This document shows, in pieces, positions 24,838 to 34,543 of a stretch of DNA of 64,000 bases. The notes under the pieces were generated by a model. The model had not been told where the DNA came from. It saw only the letters and a list, made by a program, of their open reading frames with translations, and did no database searches. Source of the DNA: an uncultured Alphaproteobacteria bacterium (GTDB lineage Bacteria > Pseudomonadota > Alphaproteobacteria > Micropepsales > Micropepsaceae). The DNA lies in contig CADEFU010000007.1 of NCBI GenBank assembly GCA_902826695.1, forward strand, positions 1 to 64,000, read 5' to 3'. How positions within the stretch are numbered: the stretch's first letter is position 1; each line of letters begins with the position of its first letter. The position numbers and the translations under genes are program-made.

Positions 24838-26850
24838 ATGAAATCGGCTCTATTGCTCTCGGCGCTCGCCTGCGTCGCCATCGTAACCGCCGGTGTGGCC
24901 GCACCCACGACGTATGGCAGTTGGGGTCTGGACCTCGCGGCCAGAAACCCGAACGTCAACCCCGGCGATGACTTTTTCGAGTATGCCAACGGCAGTTGGC
25001 TTGGGAAAACCGAAATCCCCGCCGATCAGTCAAGCGTGAGTGCGGGGCGCGATGTCTTCAACACCACGCAGGAACAATTGCGCACGTTGATAGAGTCAAG
25101 CGCCGCCAATCCCTCCACCGCAACCGCCCGGCAAGTGGGCGGCTTGTACAAAAGCTTTATGGACGAAAGCGTCGTTGAGGCACTCGACGCCAAACCTCTC
25201 GCCGCCGACTTAGCCAAGATCCAGGCGCTGTCTTCGAAAGCCGACTTCGCGCTCCACATGGCCAAGACGCACGGCGTGTACGGCCTCTCGCTGATCTCGG
25301 TCGGCACCTACGCCGATGCCAAAAAGCCGATCAACACGCTCTACATCGGCCAGGGCGGATTGGGCATGCCGGATCGCGACTACTATCTCAGCGACACCTT
25401 CAAACCGAAAAAAGAAGCCTATACGGCCTACATACTGCGCACCTTGAAAATGGTGAACTATCCCTCACCGGAGGCAGCAGCCGACGCCATCCTGAAGTTC
25501 GAGACCGGCATCGCAGAAGTCAGTTGGGCTGCCGACGAACGCCGTGACATCGACAAGATCTACAACCCGATGCGCGTCGAGGCGGTGCAGGCCCTGGCAC
25601 CGGGTATCGATTGGAGCGCCTACCTCGGCGCCGCCGGCATCCCGGGTGCTGACGCCGTGGTCATCACCGAACCGTCGGCCGTGCAAAAAATACTAAAGCT
25701 CTACGGCGACACGTCTCTGGATACGCTCAAGGCCTGGCAGACATTTCACACCGTCGGCTCCGCATCGCCGGTCCTTTCGAAGCGCTTTGTCGACAGTGCG
25801 TTCGACTTCACCGACAAGGCGTTGAATGGGACGCCGCAACAACGTCCGCGCTGGAAACGCGGCGTCGCTCTCGTCGATGGCAGCCTTGGCGAAGCCGTAG
25901 GTCAAGAATACGTCGCGAAGTATTTCCCGGCTTCGTCGAAGGCCAAGATGGATGCGCTTGTCGTCAACCTGAAGAAGGCGATGGCCGCGCGCATTCAGAA
26001 TCTGGCCTGGATGAGCAAAGCGACCAAGACCCAAGCGCTCTTGAAGCTGTCAAAGATGGAGGTGATGGTCGGCTATCCCGAGAGATGGCGCGACTATTCC
26101 AAGCTGCAAATCGACCCTGCCGATCTCTACGGCAATGTCGCGCGCGCCGGCGCGTTTGAGTGGGCCTACCAGATGGCCAAATACGGAAAGCAAGTCGACA
26201 AGCTCGAATGGGGCATGACGCCTCAAACGGTGAATGCCTACAACGGCGGCTTGGAAAACAAGATCGTCTTTCCGGCAGGAATTCTTCAAGCGCCGTTCTT
26301 TAGCCCGGACGCTGACCCAGCCGTAAACTACGGTGCCATCGGCGCGATCATCGGACATGAAATCACGCATGGCTTTGACGATCAGGGCCGCAAGGTCGAC
26401 GCCACCGGTACGCTGCGCGACTGGTGGACGCCGGAAGACGCCAAGCGCTTTACCGCGGAAGCAGACAAGCTGACGGCGCAGTACAACGGCTACGAAGCCG
26501 TGAAGGGGATGAACATCAACGGCAAGCTGACACTCGGCGAAAACATTGCCGACCTCGGCGGCTTGCTCGTCACGATCGACGCCTACCACGCATCATTGGG
26601 CGGCAAGACCGCGCCCGTGATCGACGGATTGACCGGCGACCAACGCCTGTTGTTGTCCTACGCCCAAAGCTGGCGTGGCAAAGCCCGCGACGACGCGCTC
26701 CGCGCCCAAATTGCGTCAGACCCGCACTCGCCGCGCAAGTTCCGCGTCATCGGTCCAACTCGCAACATAGATGCGTGGTACTCGGCCTTTGATGTCCAAC
26801 CTTCCGGCAAATACGTCCTGAAACCGGAAGATCGCGTTCGCATCTGGTAA
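24838..26850 (+). CDS. M13-family zinc metallopeptidase (neprilysin/PepO type)
   Basis: A 670-residue endopeptidase of family M13, with an exported signal peptide (MKSALLLSALACVAIVTAGV). The catalytic motif is HEITH at residues 507-511, with the third zinc ligand Glu in GENIADLGG (about residue 568). NAYNGGLENKIVFPAGILQA is the substrate-binding N-A-Y/F strand. M13 enzymes cut small oligopeptides outside the cytoplasm. The C-terminus VLKPEDRVRIW matches the usual CxVW region but with Arg-Ile-Trp and no Cys. A perfect 11-bp-stem hairpin follows at 26861-26890. It is paired with a DUF885 peptidase downstream. Confidence 0.93.
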   Translation: MKSALLLSALACVAIVTAGVAAPTTYGSWGLDLAARNPNVNPGDDFFEYANGSWLGKTEIPADQSSVSAGRDVFNTTQEQLRTLIESSAANPSTATARQVGGLYKSFMDESVVEALDAKPLAADLAKIQALSSKADFALHMAKTHGVYGLSLISVGTYADAKKPINTLYIGQGGLGMPDRDYYLSDTFKPKKEAYTAYILRTLKMVNYPSPEAAADAILKFETGIAEVSWAADERRDIDKIYNPMRVEAVQALAPGIDWSAYLGAAGIPGADAVVITEPSAVQKILKLYGDTSLDTLKAWQTFHTVGSASPVLSKRFVDSAFDFTDKALNGTPQQRPRWKRGVALVDGSLGEAVGQEYVAKYFPASSKAKMDALVVNLKKAMAARIQNLAWMSKATKTQALLKLSKMEVMVGYPERWRDYSKLQIDPADLYGNVARAGAFEWAYQMAKYGKQVDKLEWGMTPQTVNAYNGGLENKIVFPAGILQAPFFSPDADPAVNYGAIGAIIGHEITHGFDDQGRKVDATGTLRDWWTPEDAKRFTAEADKLTAQYNGYEAVKGMNINGKLTLGENIADLGGLLVTIDAYHASLGGKTAPVIDGLTGDQRLLLSYAQSWRGKARDDALRAQIASDPHSPRKFRVIGPTRNIDAWYSAFDVQPSGKYVLKPEDRVRIW

Positions 26851-26860
26851 AATGAACTTT

Positions 26861-26890
26861 CCGTCGCGGCCCAAGAAGCGGCCGCGACGG
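26861..26890 (+). terminator. Strong hairpin after the M13 peptidase
   Basis: CCGTCGCGGCC (26861-26871) pairs perfectly with GGCCGCGACGG (26880-26890) around an 8-base loop. It lies 10 bases after the M13 stop and before the DUF885 start. There is no clear U-run, so it may be a terminator or an mRNA-processing or attenuating hairpin between the two peptidases. Confidence 0.65.
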
Positions 26891-26911
26891 GACTTGTCGG
26901 GGGGCCTCATC

Positions 26912-28750
26912 ATGAGACGGATTTTGCGCGTATTCCTGTGGCTGCTGGCGATTGCGTCGGTCGTTGGCGGGTATGTCGGCTACCGGCTCGCCTGGGGCAC
27001 GCCCTTTACGATCACCCAACTCGCCGACCGGCAAGCCGTCTACTTCTTGTTGGACACGCCCGAGCTTCTGACCTCGATCGGCCTCGTCGACGGCACGATG
27101 CTCGACTTCCACTCCGGCGAACTGTCCGACTTCGGCGTCGCCGAGCGCGACCGCCGCCTCGCCGTGGTCGAACAAAACCTGTCCGAACTCAAAGCCTTCG
27201 ACCGCGAAGCGCTCGGCCTGCAAGACCAGATCACGTACGACGTCCTGGAGTTCCAATACACAAGCGCGCTTTCAAGCCGGAAGTTCGCCTGGTCTTCGCC
27301 GGGTGGCCTTTATCCGATCAGTCCGATGTATGGCGGACAAATCGGCGTCGTCACGTTCATGCTCCAGTCGCACACGATCAAGAACCGGCTGACCGCCGAG
27401 AACTACGTCAAACGCGTCGGCTTGATTGCCGAGCGGCTCGACAAGGTCACGGCGGAATCTCAGCGTCAGGCTCGACTTGGCGTGATCCTGCCGGTGTCGC
27501 TGCTCGACAAGTCGCTGGCCATCATCAAGGACACGGTTGCGCCCAAGCCCGCCGAGCACCCGTTGGTGCAGGTCCTTGGCGAAAAGATCGACAAGGCGAA
27601 GTCGCAAGATATCGATGCGGCCCTGAAGGCAAGCCTGATGGCCCAAACGGCAAAGCTGGTCGAGACGCAGATTTATCCAGCCTACCAGCGCATGACCGCC
27701 GCGCTAAACGCCATGCGCCCCGCCGCCGAGACGCAAGCAGACGGTGTCGACCGCCTGCCGGGCGGAAAGGAATATTACGCGCTGGCGCTGAAGCAAAACA
27801 CGACGACCGACTACACGGCCGACGAAATCCACCAGCTGGGTCTCGACGAAGCGGCGCGGATCACGCGCGAGATGGACGCCATTCTGGTGTCGCAGGGCCT
27901 GACGCAAGGCACCGTCGCCGAGCGCACCAAGAAGCTTGGCGAAGACCCGAAACACCTGTTCCCCGACAATGACGACGGGCGGGCGCAAATCCTGGCCGAG
28001 TACGACCGTCTGCTCAAAGAGGTGCTTGGCATCGCGCCGCAATACTTCGCGACCATACCGTCGACGAAGCTTGAGGTTCGCCGCGTGCCGCCGGCGTCGG
28101 AGAAGGGCAGCGCCGGTGCCTATTACAATCCCGCCGCTCTCGACGGCTCAAGGCCGGGCGTATTCTACGCGAACCTGCGTGACCCGAAAGAAACGCCGAA
28201 GTGGTCGATGAAGACGCTCGCCTACCATGAAGGCATTCCGGGACACCACTTCCAGATCGCCATCGCGCAGAATCTGACCGGCTTGCCCCTGATCCGCCAG
28301 CAGCCTCTGTTCACCGCCTATTCCGAAGGCTGGGCGCTCTATGCCGAACTGCTCGCCAAAGAGATGGGAATGTACAAAGACGACCCGCTGGGCGATCTCG
28401 GGCGCCTGCAGGCCGAGATCTTCCGCGCGGCGCGTCTCGTCGTTGATACGGGCATCCATGCCAAGGGCTGGTCGCGCGAAAAGGCGATCGAGTACATGGT
28501 TGGTGTCACCGGAATGGCGGAAACCGACGTGACCACCGAAATCGAGCGCTACATGTCGATACCCGGCCAGGCTTGCGCCTACAAAGTCGGCCAGCTGAAA
28601 TTTCTGGCGTTGCGCGAAAAAGCCCGCCTGGCGCTCGGCAACCGCTTCGACATCAAGGCGTTCCACAAAGTAATCCTGGAAAGCGGCGCCGTGCCGCTGA
28701 CAGTACTCGAACGCCTCGTCGACGACTGGGTCGCGCGCACGAAGGCTTAA
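26912..28750 (+). CDS. DUF885-family metallopeptidase-like lipid-anchored or membrane protein
   Basis: A 612-residue DUF885 protein. The N-terminus is a membrane anchor (MRRILRVFLWLLAIASVVGG). The zinc motif is HEGIPGHHFQIA beginning near residue 439, followed by the conserved AYSEGWALYAELLAKEMGMY. The family is related to thermolysin-fold peptidases, and its members are often annotated as uncharacterised metallopeptidases. ATG 26912 is chosen because the upstream open frame (to 26852) lies over the terminator-like hairpin. It follows the M13 gene in the same direction, and both probably degrade peptides in the periplasm. Confidence 0.9.
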   Translation: MRRILRVFLWLLAIASVVGGYVGYRLAWGTPFTITQLADRQAVYFLLDTPELLTSIGLVDGTMLDFHSGELSDFGVAERDRRLAVVEQNLSELKAFDREALGLQDQITYDVLEFQYTSALSSRKFAWSSPGGLYPISPMYGGQIGVVTFMLQSHTIKNRLTAENYVKRVGLIAERLDKVTAESQRQARLGVILPVSLLDKSLAIIKDTVAPKPAEHPLVQVLGEKIDKAKSQDIDAALKASLMAQTAKLVETQIYPAYQRMTAALNAMRPAAETQADGVDRLPGGKEYYALALKQNTTTDYTADEIHQLGLDEAARITREMDAILVSQGLTQGTVAERTKKLGEDPKHLFPDNDDGRAQILAEYDRLLKEVLGIAPQYFATIPSTKLEVRRVPPASEKGSAGAYYNPAALDGSRPGVFYANLRDPKETPKWSMKTLAYHEGIPGHHFQIAIAQNLTGLPLIRQQPLFTAYSEGWALYAELLAKEMGMYKDDPLGDLGRLQAEIFRAARLVVDTGIHAKGWSREKAIEYMVGVTGMAETDVTTEIERYMSIPGQACAYKVGQLKFLALREKARLALGNRFDIKAFHKVILESGAVPLTVLERLVDDWVARTKA

Positions 28751-28797
28751 GAGCAAGCGCAAAGCAGCGCCGCAAACGCGTCGAGGCGATCGGCGCC

Positions 28798-29364
28798 TTA
28801 CCGCAAGTGGGCGCGCTCGTTCAGGCTGACCACGCTGCGCTGGCCCTGACGCGCGCATACGAACCTGTTGATGCTGGTGTACTCGGCTTCGAAGAACACG
28901 CGCGGCGGCATCTTCAGGACATGCGCGGTCCACACGTTGATCACGCCGCCATGGCAGAAGACGGCAACCCTGTGCCCCGGGTGCGCCGCAACGATTTCTT
29001 CCATGCCGGCGACAACCTTGGCCTGGAACGCGTTCATGTCGACGCCGTGCCCGCCGGTCGCCATCGATTGCCACAAGGCGAAGTTCTCGCGCTTCAATTC
29101 CTCTGTGGGGATATAGACGCCCGACGCCTGATCGAACTCGACGATGCCGGGGTGCTGGCGGATCTGATGGCCGGCTTGCGCCGCGAACGGCTCGGCCGTC
29201 TGAACCGCCCGCTGCATCGTGCTCGACCACACCGCATCGATGGGCTCGTCGGCCAGCCACTTGGCCACCCGCGCGGCTTGCGCGTGGCCGAGCGCGCTGA
29301 GATGCGGATCGGCGGTCGCCTCGCTGCGCTCAGGCCGGCCGTGTCGAATGAGGATCAGTTCCAT
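28798..29364 (-). CDS. Histidine phosphatase (phosphoglycerate-mutase-like) family protein
   Basis: A 188-residue protein of the histidine phosphatase superfamily. The phosphorylated His is His8 in LILIRHGR, and the second catalytic His is His138 in AVFCHGG. Arg residues of the phosphate pocket are in SSTMQRAVQTAEPF. It lacks a signal peptide, so it acts in the cytoplasm on small phosphate esters. ATG 29364 gives a normal N-terminus. It is divergent from the P450 operon, with 137 bp between the two starts, where promoters of both should lie. Confidence 0.88.
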   Translation of the reverse strand: MELILIRHGRPERSEATADPHLSALGHAQAARVAKWLADEPIDAVWSSTMQRAVQTAEPFAAQAGHQIRQHPGIVEFDQASGVYIPTEELKRENFALWQSMATGGHGVDMNAFQAKVVAGMEEIVAAHPGHRVAVFCHGGVINVWTAHVLKMPPRVFFEAEYTSINRFVCARQGQRSVVSLNERAHLR

Positions 29365-29501
29365 CTGGTCTCCCGAGTCTCGTTGCCGGCTTCTATAGCG
29401 CAAACCCGGGCCATTGTGCCGAGCCCCTTATTTCGCCGTTGCGTGAGCCGCAAGGTTTCGCCAATTCTCTCCGCAACGCGACACACGAAAGGCAATCGGC
29501 C

Positions 29502-30764
29502 ATGGGCGACGGCGGCATCGGCACCAAGCATCAGGAAGCGCGGACCCGCGCCTTCGCGACCCCGTTGGCCGACCTGAACCCCGGCGACCCGGAACTGTTT
29601 CGCACCGACACGCATTGGCCCTACTTCGAACGCCTGCGTGCCGAAGATCCGGTCCATTGGTGCCGCGACAGCGAGTTCGGACCCTATTGGTCGGTGACGC
29701 GGTATCAAGACATCATGGCGGTCGACACCAACCATCAGGTGTTCTCGTCCGATGCGGCGCTAGGCGGCATCACCATTCGCGACGCGCGGCCCGACCTTCG
29801 CCGCCCCAGCTTCATCGCCATGGACCCGCCCAAGCACGACGTGCAACGCAAGGCCGTCAGCCCCATCGTTTCCCCGGCCAATCTGCAACAGATGGAACCG
29901 ATCATCCGCAGCCGCGCGACAAAGATTCTCGACGCCCTGCCGATCGGCGAAACGTTCGACTGGGTCGACCGCGTGTCGATCGAGTTGACGACACAGATGC
30001 TCGCCACCCTGTTCGACTTCCCGTTCGAGGAGCGGCGAAAACTCACGCACTGGTCGGATGTCGCGACCGCTTTGCCGATGAAGGGTGCGCTCGTCGAGAC
30101 GGAGGAACAGCGTCAGGCCGAGTTGATGCAGTGCTTGGCGTACTTTACGCGGCTCTGGAACGAGCGCGTCAACGAACCGCCGCGCGGCGATTTGATTTCC
30201 ATGATGGCGCACAGCGACGCCACCCGCAACATGACCCCCGACGAGTATCTGGGAAATGTCATCCTGCTGATCGTCGGCGGCAACGACACGACGCGCAACT
30301 CGATTTCCGGCGGCGTGCTCGCGCTCAACCAGAACCCGGCCGAATACGAAAAGCTCAGGGCCAATCCGGATCTGATCGCGAGCATGGTGCCCGAGATAAT
30401 CCGCTGGCAGACGCCGCTTGCCCACATGCGCCGCACCGCGCTGCAGGACATCGCGCTCGGCAGCAAGACGATCAAGAAGGGCGACAAGGTCGTCATGTGG
30501 TACGTCTCCGGCAATCGCGACGCCGAGGCCATCGAAAACCCCGATGCCTTCATCATCGACCGCGAGAGGCCACGCCAACACCTGTCCTTCGGCTTCGGCA
30601 TCCACCGTTGCGTCGGCAATCGCCTCGCCGAATTGCAGCTCAAGATCGTGTGGGAAGAAATCATGAAGCGCTGGCGCTTCGTCGAAGTCGTCGGCGAACC
30701 CCGCCGCGTCCGCTCCAGCTTCGTGAAAGGCTACGAGACGCTTCCAGTGCGCGTTCACGTTTGA
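29502..30764 (+). CDS. Cytochrome P450
   Basis: A 420-residue bacterial class I P450. The I-helix oxygen-binding motif is GGNDTTR (residues 259-265, Asp-Thr instead of the usual Glu/Asp-Thr arrangement). The ExxR motif is in [10 protein letters not shown], and the haem-ligand loop [13 protein letters not shown] carries Cys370. The family looks like the CYP107/CYP111 or linalool-hydroxylase-like group. No ferredoxin or reductase gene is adjacent, so electrons come from elsewhere. The gene starts at ATG 29502 after GAAAGGCAATCGG. It forms an operon with the enolase-superfamily and SnoaL genes. Confidence 0.93.
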   Translation: MGDGGIGTKHQEARTRAFATPLADLNPGDPELFRTDTHWPYFERLRAEDPVHWCRDSEFGPYWSVTRYQDIMAVDTNHQVFSSDAALGGITIRDARPDLRRPSFIAMDPPKHDVQRKAVSPIVSPANLQQMEPIIRSRATKILDALPIGETFDWVDRVSIELTTQMLATLFDFPFEERRKLTHWSDVATALPMKGALVETEEQRQAELMQCLAYFTRLWNERVNEPPRGDLISMMAHSDATRNMTPDEYLGNVILLIVGGNDTTRNSISGGVLALNQNPAEYEKLRANPDLIASMVPEIIRWQTPLAHMRRTALQDIALGSKTIKKGDKVVMWYVSGNRDAEAIENPDAFIIDRERPRQHLSFGFGIHRCVGNRLAELQLKIVWEEIMKRWRFVEVVGEPRRVRSSFVKGYETLPVRVHV

Positions 30765-30793
30765 GCGGCGCTGAAAGAAAGGGTCATCCGCCG

Positions 30794-31900
30794 ATGAAGA
30801 TCACGCGCATCCTGGCCTACCGCGTGGAGCTCCCCTTGCACGAGGGCAGTTACAAATGGTCCGGCGGCAAGTCGGTGTCGGTGTTCGACAGCACGGTCGT
30901 CGCCGTGGAAACGGATGCGGGCGTCACCGGCTACGGCGAAGTGTGCCCGCTCGGGCCATTCTATCTGCCGGCCTACGCGACCGGCGCGCGCACCGGCATC
31001 GCGGAGCTCGCGCCCCACTTGATCGGCGAGGATCCGACGCAACTCTCCAAACTCAATCGCCGCATGGACGCGGCCTTGCTCGGTCACCCGTACGTCAAGT
31101 CGGCGATCGACATGGCCTGCTGGGACATTCTGGGCAAGGTCACGGGCCAGCCAGTCTGCATGCTGCTCGGCGGACGCTATGGCGACGACTTCGGCCTCTA
31201 CCGCGCGATCTCGCAGGAAGCCCCGGCCGCGATGGCGGCGCGCGTGCACGAGTATCGCAGCGCCGGCTATCGCCGCTTCCAGCTGAAAGTCGGCGGCGAT
31301 CCGGGCGAGGACATCGAACGCATCCGCGCGGCGGCGGCTGAGCTTCAGCCCGGCGACCGGCTGATCGCGGACGCGAACACCGGCTGGCTCATGCACGATG
31401 CGCTGCGCGTGGTGAGGGCCGTGCGCGACATCGACGTCTACATCGAACAGCCCTGCCGCACGTACGAAGAGTGTCTGACGGTCCGCCAACATTGCGACCA
31501 TCCCTTCGTGCTGGACGAGAACGTCGATGGGCTCGACATGCTGCTGCGCGGTCACGCCGATCGCGCCATGGATGTCGTGAACATCAAGATCAGCAAGTTC
31601 GGCGGCCTGACGAAGGCCCGCCAGGCGCGCGATCTATGTGTGTCGCTCGGGCTCGCGATGACGATCGAAGACAGCTGGGGCGGCGACATCGTGACCGCCG
31701 CCATCGCCCACCTCGCGCACAGCACGCCCAGCGAATTCCTGTTCACGTCGACGGACTTCAACAGCTACGTGACGGTCAGCTTCGCGTCCGGCGCCCCGCA
31801 GCGCAAGCACGGCCGCCTCGCCGCCAGCCTCCAACCAGGCCTCGGCGTAACCCCGAAACTGGACGTGCTCGGCAGGCCACTGATCGAGATCGGGGGATAG
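30794..31900 (+). CDS. Enolase-superfamily enzyme of the mandelate racemase/hydroxyproline-betaine epimerase type
   Basis: A 368-residue TIM-barrel member of the MR/MLE group. The metal ligands are Asp193 (ADANTG), Glu218 (IEQPC) and Asp/Glu241-242 (LDENVD). The base on one face is Lys165 in RRFQLKVGG, and the other is Lys265 or Lys268 in NIKISKFGG. The Lys-Lys pair and the Trp in EDSWGGD fit the branch containing 4-hydroxyproline betaine epimerase and cis-3-hydroxyproline dehydratase rather than mandelate racemase. It starts 29 bp after the P450 stop. The substrate may be a betaine or a P450 product (inference). Confidence 0.88.
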   Translation: MKITRILAYRVELPLHEGSYKWSGGKSVSVFDSTVVAVETDAGVTGYGEVCPLGPFYLPAYATGARTGIAELAPHLIGEDPTQLSKLNRRMDAALLGHPYVKSAIDMACWDILGKVTGQPVCMLLGGRYGDDFGLYRAISQEAPAAMAARVHEYRSAGYRRFQLKVGGDPGEDIERIRAAAAELQPGDRLIADANTGWLMHDALRVVRAVRDIDVYIEQPCRTYEECLTVRQHCDHPFVLDENVDGLDMLLRGHADRAMDVVNIKISKFGGLTKARQARDLCVSLGLAMTIEDSWGGDIVTAAIAHLAHSTPSEFLFTSTDFNSYVTVSFASGAPQRKHGRLAASLQPGLGVTPKLDVLGRPLIEIGG

Positions 31901-31945
31901 AAAGACGCACCGCCTGAAGCCGCACCCCACGAACAGGAGCACACG

Positions 31946-32347
31946 ATGATCCCGCCGAACATTCTTGCGTTTGCGCAGGGCTACGCGAAGGCCTGGTGCA
32001 GCGACGTGCCCGAGCGCGTCGCCGCGTTCTTTGCGCCGGACGGATCGCTCAAAGTGAACGACGGTGCGCCCGCCGTCGGCCGTCCCGCGATCGCGGCGGT
32101 GGCGCAAGGCTTCATGACCGCGTTCCCGGACATGCTCGTCTCGTTCGATCGCCTGGAGCGCAAGGGCGAACGCCTCCACTTCCATTGGACGCTGACCGGC
32201 ACGAACACGGGTCCCGGCGGCACCGGAAAATTCGTCCGCGTCAGCGGCTACGAAGACTGGCGCTTCGCCGAAGGCGGCCTCGTCGCGGAATCGCTCGGCC
32301 ATTTCGACGCCGCCGAATACGACCGCCAACTGCAACACGGCGCCTAG
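31946..32347 (+). CDS. SnoaL-like NTF2-fold protein
   Basis: A 133-residue NTF2-fold protein (nuclear transport factor 2-like cone). Typical features are FAQGYAKAWCSDVPERVAAF, then FAPDGSLKVNDG and FMTAFPDMLVSFD. SnoaL-type proteins bind or rearrange small hydrophobic ligands. Its location as the third gene after the P450 and the enolase enzyme suggests a downstream isomerase or hydrolase step (inference). Its AGGAGC site is 7 bases before ATG 31946. The Trp-rich C-terminal strand (YEDWRFAEGG) is usual in the fold. Confidence 0.8.
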   Translation: MIPPNILAFAQGYAKAWCSDVPERVAAFFAPDGSLKVNDGAPAVGRPAIAAVAQGFMTAFPDMLVSFDRLERKGERLHFHWTLTGTNTGPGGTGKFVRVSGYEDWRFAEGGLVAESLGHFDAAEYDRQLQHGA

Positions 32348-32382
32348 TAGCGCGCGGCACGCGCGCCGTGATCCGAAAGCTG

Positions 32383-32877
32383 TTAGGCGCTTGAGGTGCC
32401 AGAGTCACTCGCTACGCGGGTATACTGACTACCAACAGGGATGCCGGGCGTGATCGATATCTCCACTTCTCGCGCCAAGATGAAGCCACCGAGCCCATAC
32501 GCAGGCTCCAGGTCCAATCGAATCTCGCCGTCGCCCGTGCGGCTCACTTTGAGGCCAAACAGTGCATTCTGATGATTGAACCCGTCAAGCTCGATGCGGC
32601 TGATCCAGGAGAGCTTGAAGGTTACCACAACGTGTCGCGTGCAGACGAAGTAGCCCCTGTCATCTACTTCTGAAGTCATCTCAAACGCGTGAACATTGAG
32701 GATTGCGCACGCGGACGCACGATCCAAGGAGAGCCCAAGAACCTCCGCGTCTTGAAACGACGGCATTCGCCCTTCGAACCATTGCAGGAGTTCTGGACCG
32801 CCCGGGATTCCTCCTACTATCGCCGCGCTCACACCCACCCCGCCTCCGAGTAAAATCCACAAGAAGCTATACACCAA
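32383..32877 (-). CDS. Imm50-like immunity-type protein
   Basis: A 164-residue protein whose central part (EGRMPSFQDAEVLGLSLDRA, then ILNVHAFEMTS and FNHQNALFG) fits the Imm50 pattern: W-P-S-F-H-D-A-E then a strand and a G-F-N-x-Q-N motif. Imm50 proteins are immunity factors for contact-dependent or polymorphic toxins. A hydrophobic start (VYSFLWILLGGGVGVSAAIV) suggests a membrane anchor or a leader. No cognate toxin is adjacent, so it could be an orphan immunity gene. GTG 32874 or TTG 32877 is the start; neither has a clear ribosome-binding site. Confidence 0.55.
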   Translation of the reverse strand: MVYSFLWILLGGGVGVSAAIVGGIPGGPELLQWFEGRMPSFQDAEVLGLSLDRASACAILNVHAFEMTSEVDDRGYFVCTRHVVVTFKLSWISRIELDGFNHQNALFGLKVSRTGDGEIRLDLEPAYGLGGFILAREVEISITPGIPVGSQYTRVASDSGTSSA

Positions 32878-32999
32878 ATTCTACCAATGGCCGGAACCGG
32901 CGAACAACTTCCTGAGGGACGGACGATTGGCTCCCCGAGACGATGGCAAGAATTGCCTGCGACGTTCTTGCGGAAGCCGTCCGTCGCCGAAGTACGGCT

Positions 33000-33473
33000 T
33001 CAGGGGCGTGTGGACGCCCAAAGGAGCAGTACGCCGGGGACCCCATGAAACGCGGCAAGGATCAAGCTGTTCGAGAGAAGCCGGTCGCACCCGCTGGGTG
33101 CTTTCGCGCAGGAGCCCTCGAACCATCCGCTCATCATGTCGAGAAATCCGATCGTACCCGTGACCAAGGATCCGATGGCGAACAAGATGCCGACCGCTTG
33201 GGGGAGTTTCCACGCCGCATTCCGGAGATCGCGGGAGGGATCATAGCCTGCGCCGATCTTGCCCCAGTGCCACGCGATCATGCCGGGGATGAGTGCGATC
33301 GATCCCAGTGCAAACGTGACGCCAGCCAAGCCACGGCCCGGACCATTGTTGAGCCAGTCCACCGCAGCTGCGAGCAGGAACCAAACGCTGCACCCGCCGG
33401 TCAATGTAATCCAGAACAAACCGAACGCGATCAGCAGGTTGAATTTGAAGCGGTCGATGTCGGTGCGGGGCAC
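33000..33473 (-). CDS. Four-helix membrane protein
   Basis: A 157-residue membrane protein with four predicted helices (FNLLIAFGLFWITLTGGCSV, then VTFALGSIALIPGMIAWHWG, AVGILFAIGSLVTGTIGFLD and LILAAFHGVPGVLLLWAST). A loop with two Cys (EGSCAKAPSGCD) lies between helices 3 and 4. No family was recognised. The start is GTG 33473. It lies next to the Imm50-like gene in the same direction, 123 bp apart, and both may belong to a toxin-immunity remnant (weak inference). Confidence 0.6.
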   Translation of the reverse strand: MPRTDIDRFKFNLLIAFGLFWITLTGGCSVWFLLAAAVDWLNNGPGRGLAGVTFALGSIALIPGMIAWHWGKIGAGYDPSRDLRNAAWKLPQAVGILFAIGSLVTGTIGFLDMMSGWFEGSCAKAPSGCDRLLSNSLILAAFHGVPGVLLLWASTRP

Positions 33474-33643
33474 GAATGATCGTCCTGCTATTGAGCAAGC
33501 CGCAGGCTAGTCGAGCGAATGTGTCACGGCAACGGCCCGCGCGCGCCGGCACTTGACGCCCCTGTTCGTGTTGGGTCTGATTGCGGGCGATGCCGGCGAC
33601 GGGCTGTTCTTCTTAATAAATACAACGTCTCGAGGAATTGGTG

Positions 33644-34486
33644 ATGCGATGGATCGCGGCGTTTGCGCTAACGCTTGCACTGTGCGCGACAGCCAAGGCG
33701 GCGCCGGATGCGCTCGATTGCCCGGGGCGTCCTTGGCCACAGATCGGCACCGTCAAGGTTGAGCGGTCGGTTGCGAACGGTGAACCCCGTGTCACCAAGA
33801 CGGCTCACTTCGCGGCGGCGAATGCGATCGCGCCGAATGAGCGTTACTTCGTCCTGCAGAGCGTGAGCGGCCGGCCGGGACAACGCATGACGGCGTCGCT
33901 TTACTCGACGATCGGCCGGCTCTCGTGTCTCTACGACTACAGGTACGGATGGATCGGGCGGCGCGGTAAGCCGTTCCGCGTCATGGGCCATTTCCTTCAT
34001 GCGGCGCGTACCACGCCAGATGGCAGGGGTTTTGCGTGGCCGGTCAACTGCTTCTTGGAGGCGAAGCACTGCCAGCTGCAGCCGCATGCGGCGGGCCGTA
34101 TGTGGAGTGAAGACGCGTTTCTGCTCATCATCTTGAACAGCAAGCATCCGGATGGCGAAGTCTGCGTTCGCGGTGCACCGCCGGGCAAAGCAACGGTTGA
34201 GCTCTTTGCCGACGGGCAAGTCGTGGCACGCGTGGGGCGCGCGCCTGGCACCTTCGCAGCGGAAAAATATGTGTGCCTCGACGCGGCATCGCCTGCGACG
34301 CTTGTCGCGATCAAAAACGCGCGGCGCATCGCCTACGAAAGCGGTGCCATCGAGACGACGGGTCTCAGCGAAGCACTCGACTTCGCGCGCCTGCTGCGTG
34401 AGCGTGTTGTCCTCGCCGAAGGCGGGCACGAGAGGGAGCTGCGTTTGCGAGCGGACGCTGACACGCGGCTGGCGGCGGTAGAGTAG
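33644..34486 (+). CDS. Exported hypothetical protein
   Basis: A 280-residue exported protein with a signal peptide (MRWIAAFALTLALCATAKAA). It has four or more Cys (ALDCPG, RLSCLYD, PVNCFLE, KHCQL), probably in disulfides. The middle part (RYFVLQSVSGRPGQRMTASL) is beta-rich. The C-terminus is charged and helical (DFARLLRERVVLAEGGHERE). The start is ATG 33644, with GAGGA upstream; the frame also allows TTG 33638 and GTG 33641. It is followed after 57 bp by the M81 peptidase gene in the same direction. No family was recognised. Confidence 0.6.
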   Translation: MRWIAAFALTLALCATAKAAPDALDCPGRPWPQIGTVKVERSVANGEPRVTKTAHFAAANAIAPNERYFVLQSVSGRPGQRMTASLYSTIGRLSCLYDYRYGWIGRRGKPFRVMGHFLHAARTTPDGRGFAWPVNCFLEAKHCQLQPHAAGRMWSEDAFLLIILNSKHPDGEVCVRGAPPGKATVELFADGQVVARVGRAPGTFAAEKYVCLDAASPATLVAIKNARRIAYESGAIETTGLSEALDFARLLRERVVLAEGGHERELRLRADADTRLAAVE

Positions 34487-34543
34487 CCGCGTCGCGTAGC
34501 GCGAGCCATGTAACGTCCGCACACACCAGAGGCGATTGACCCC

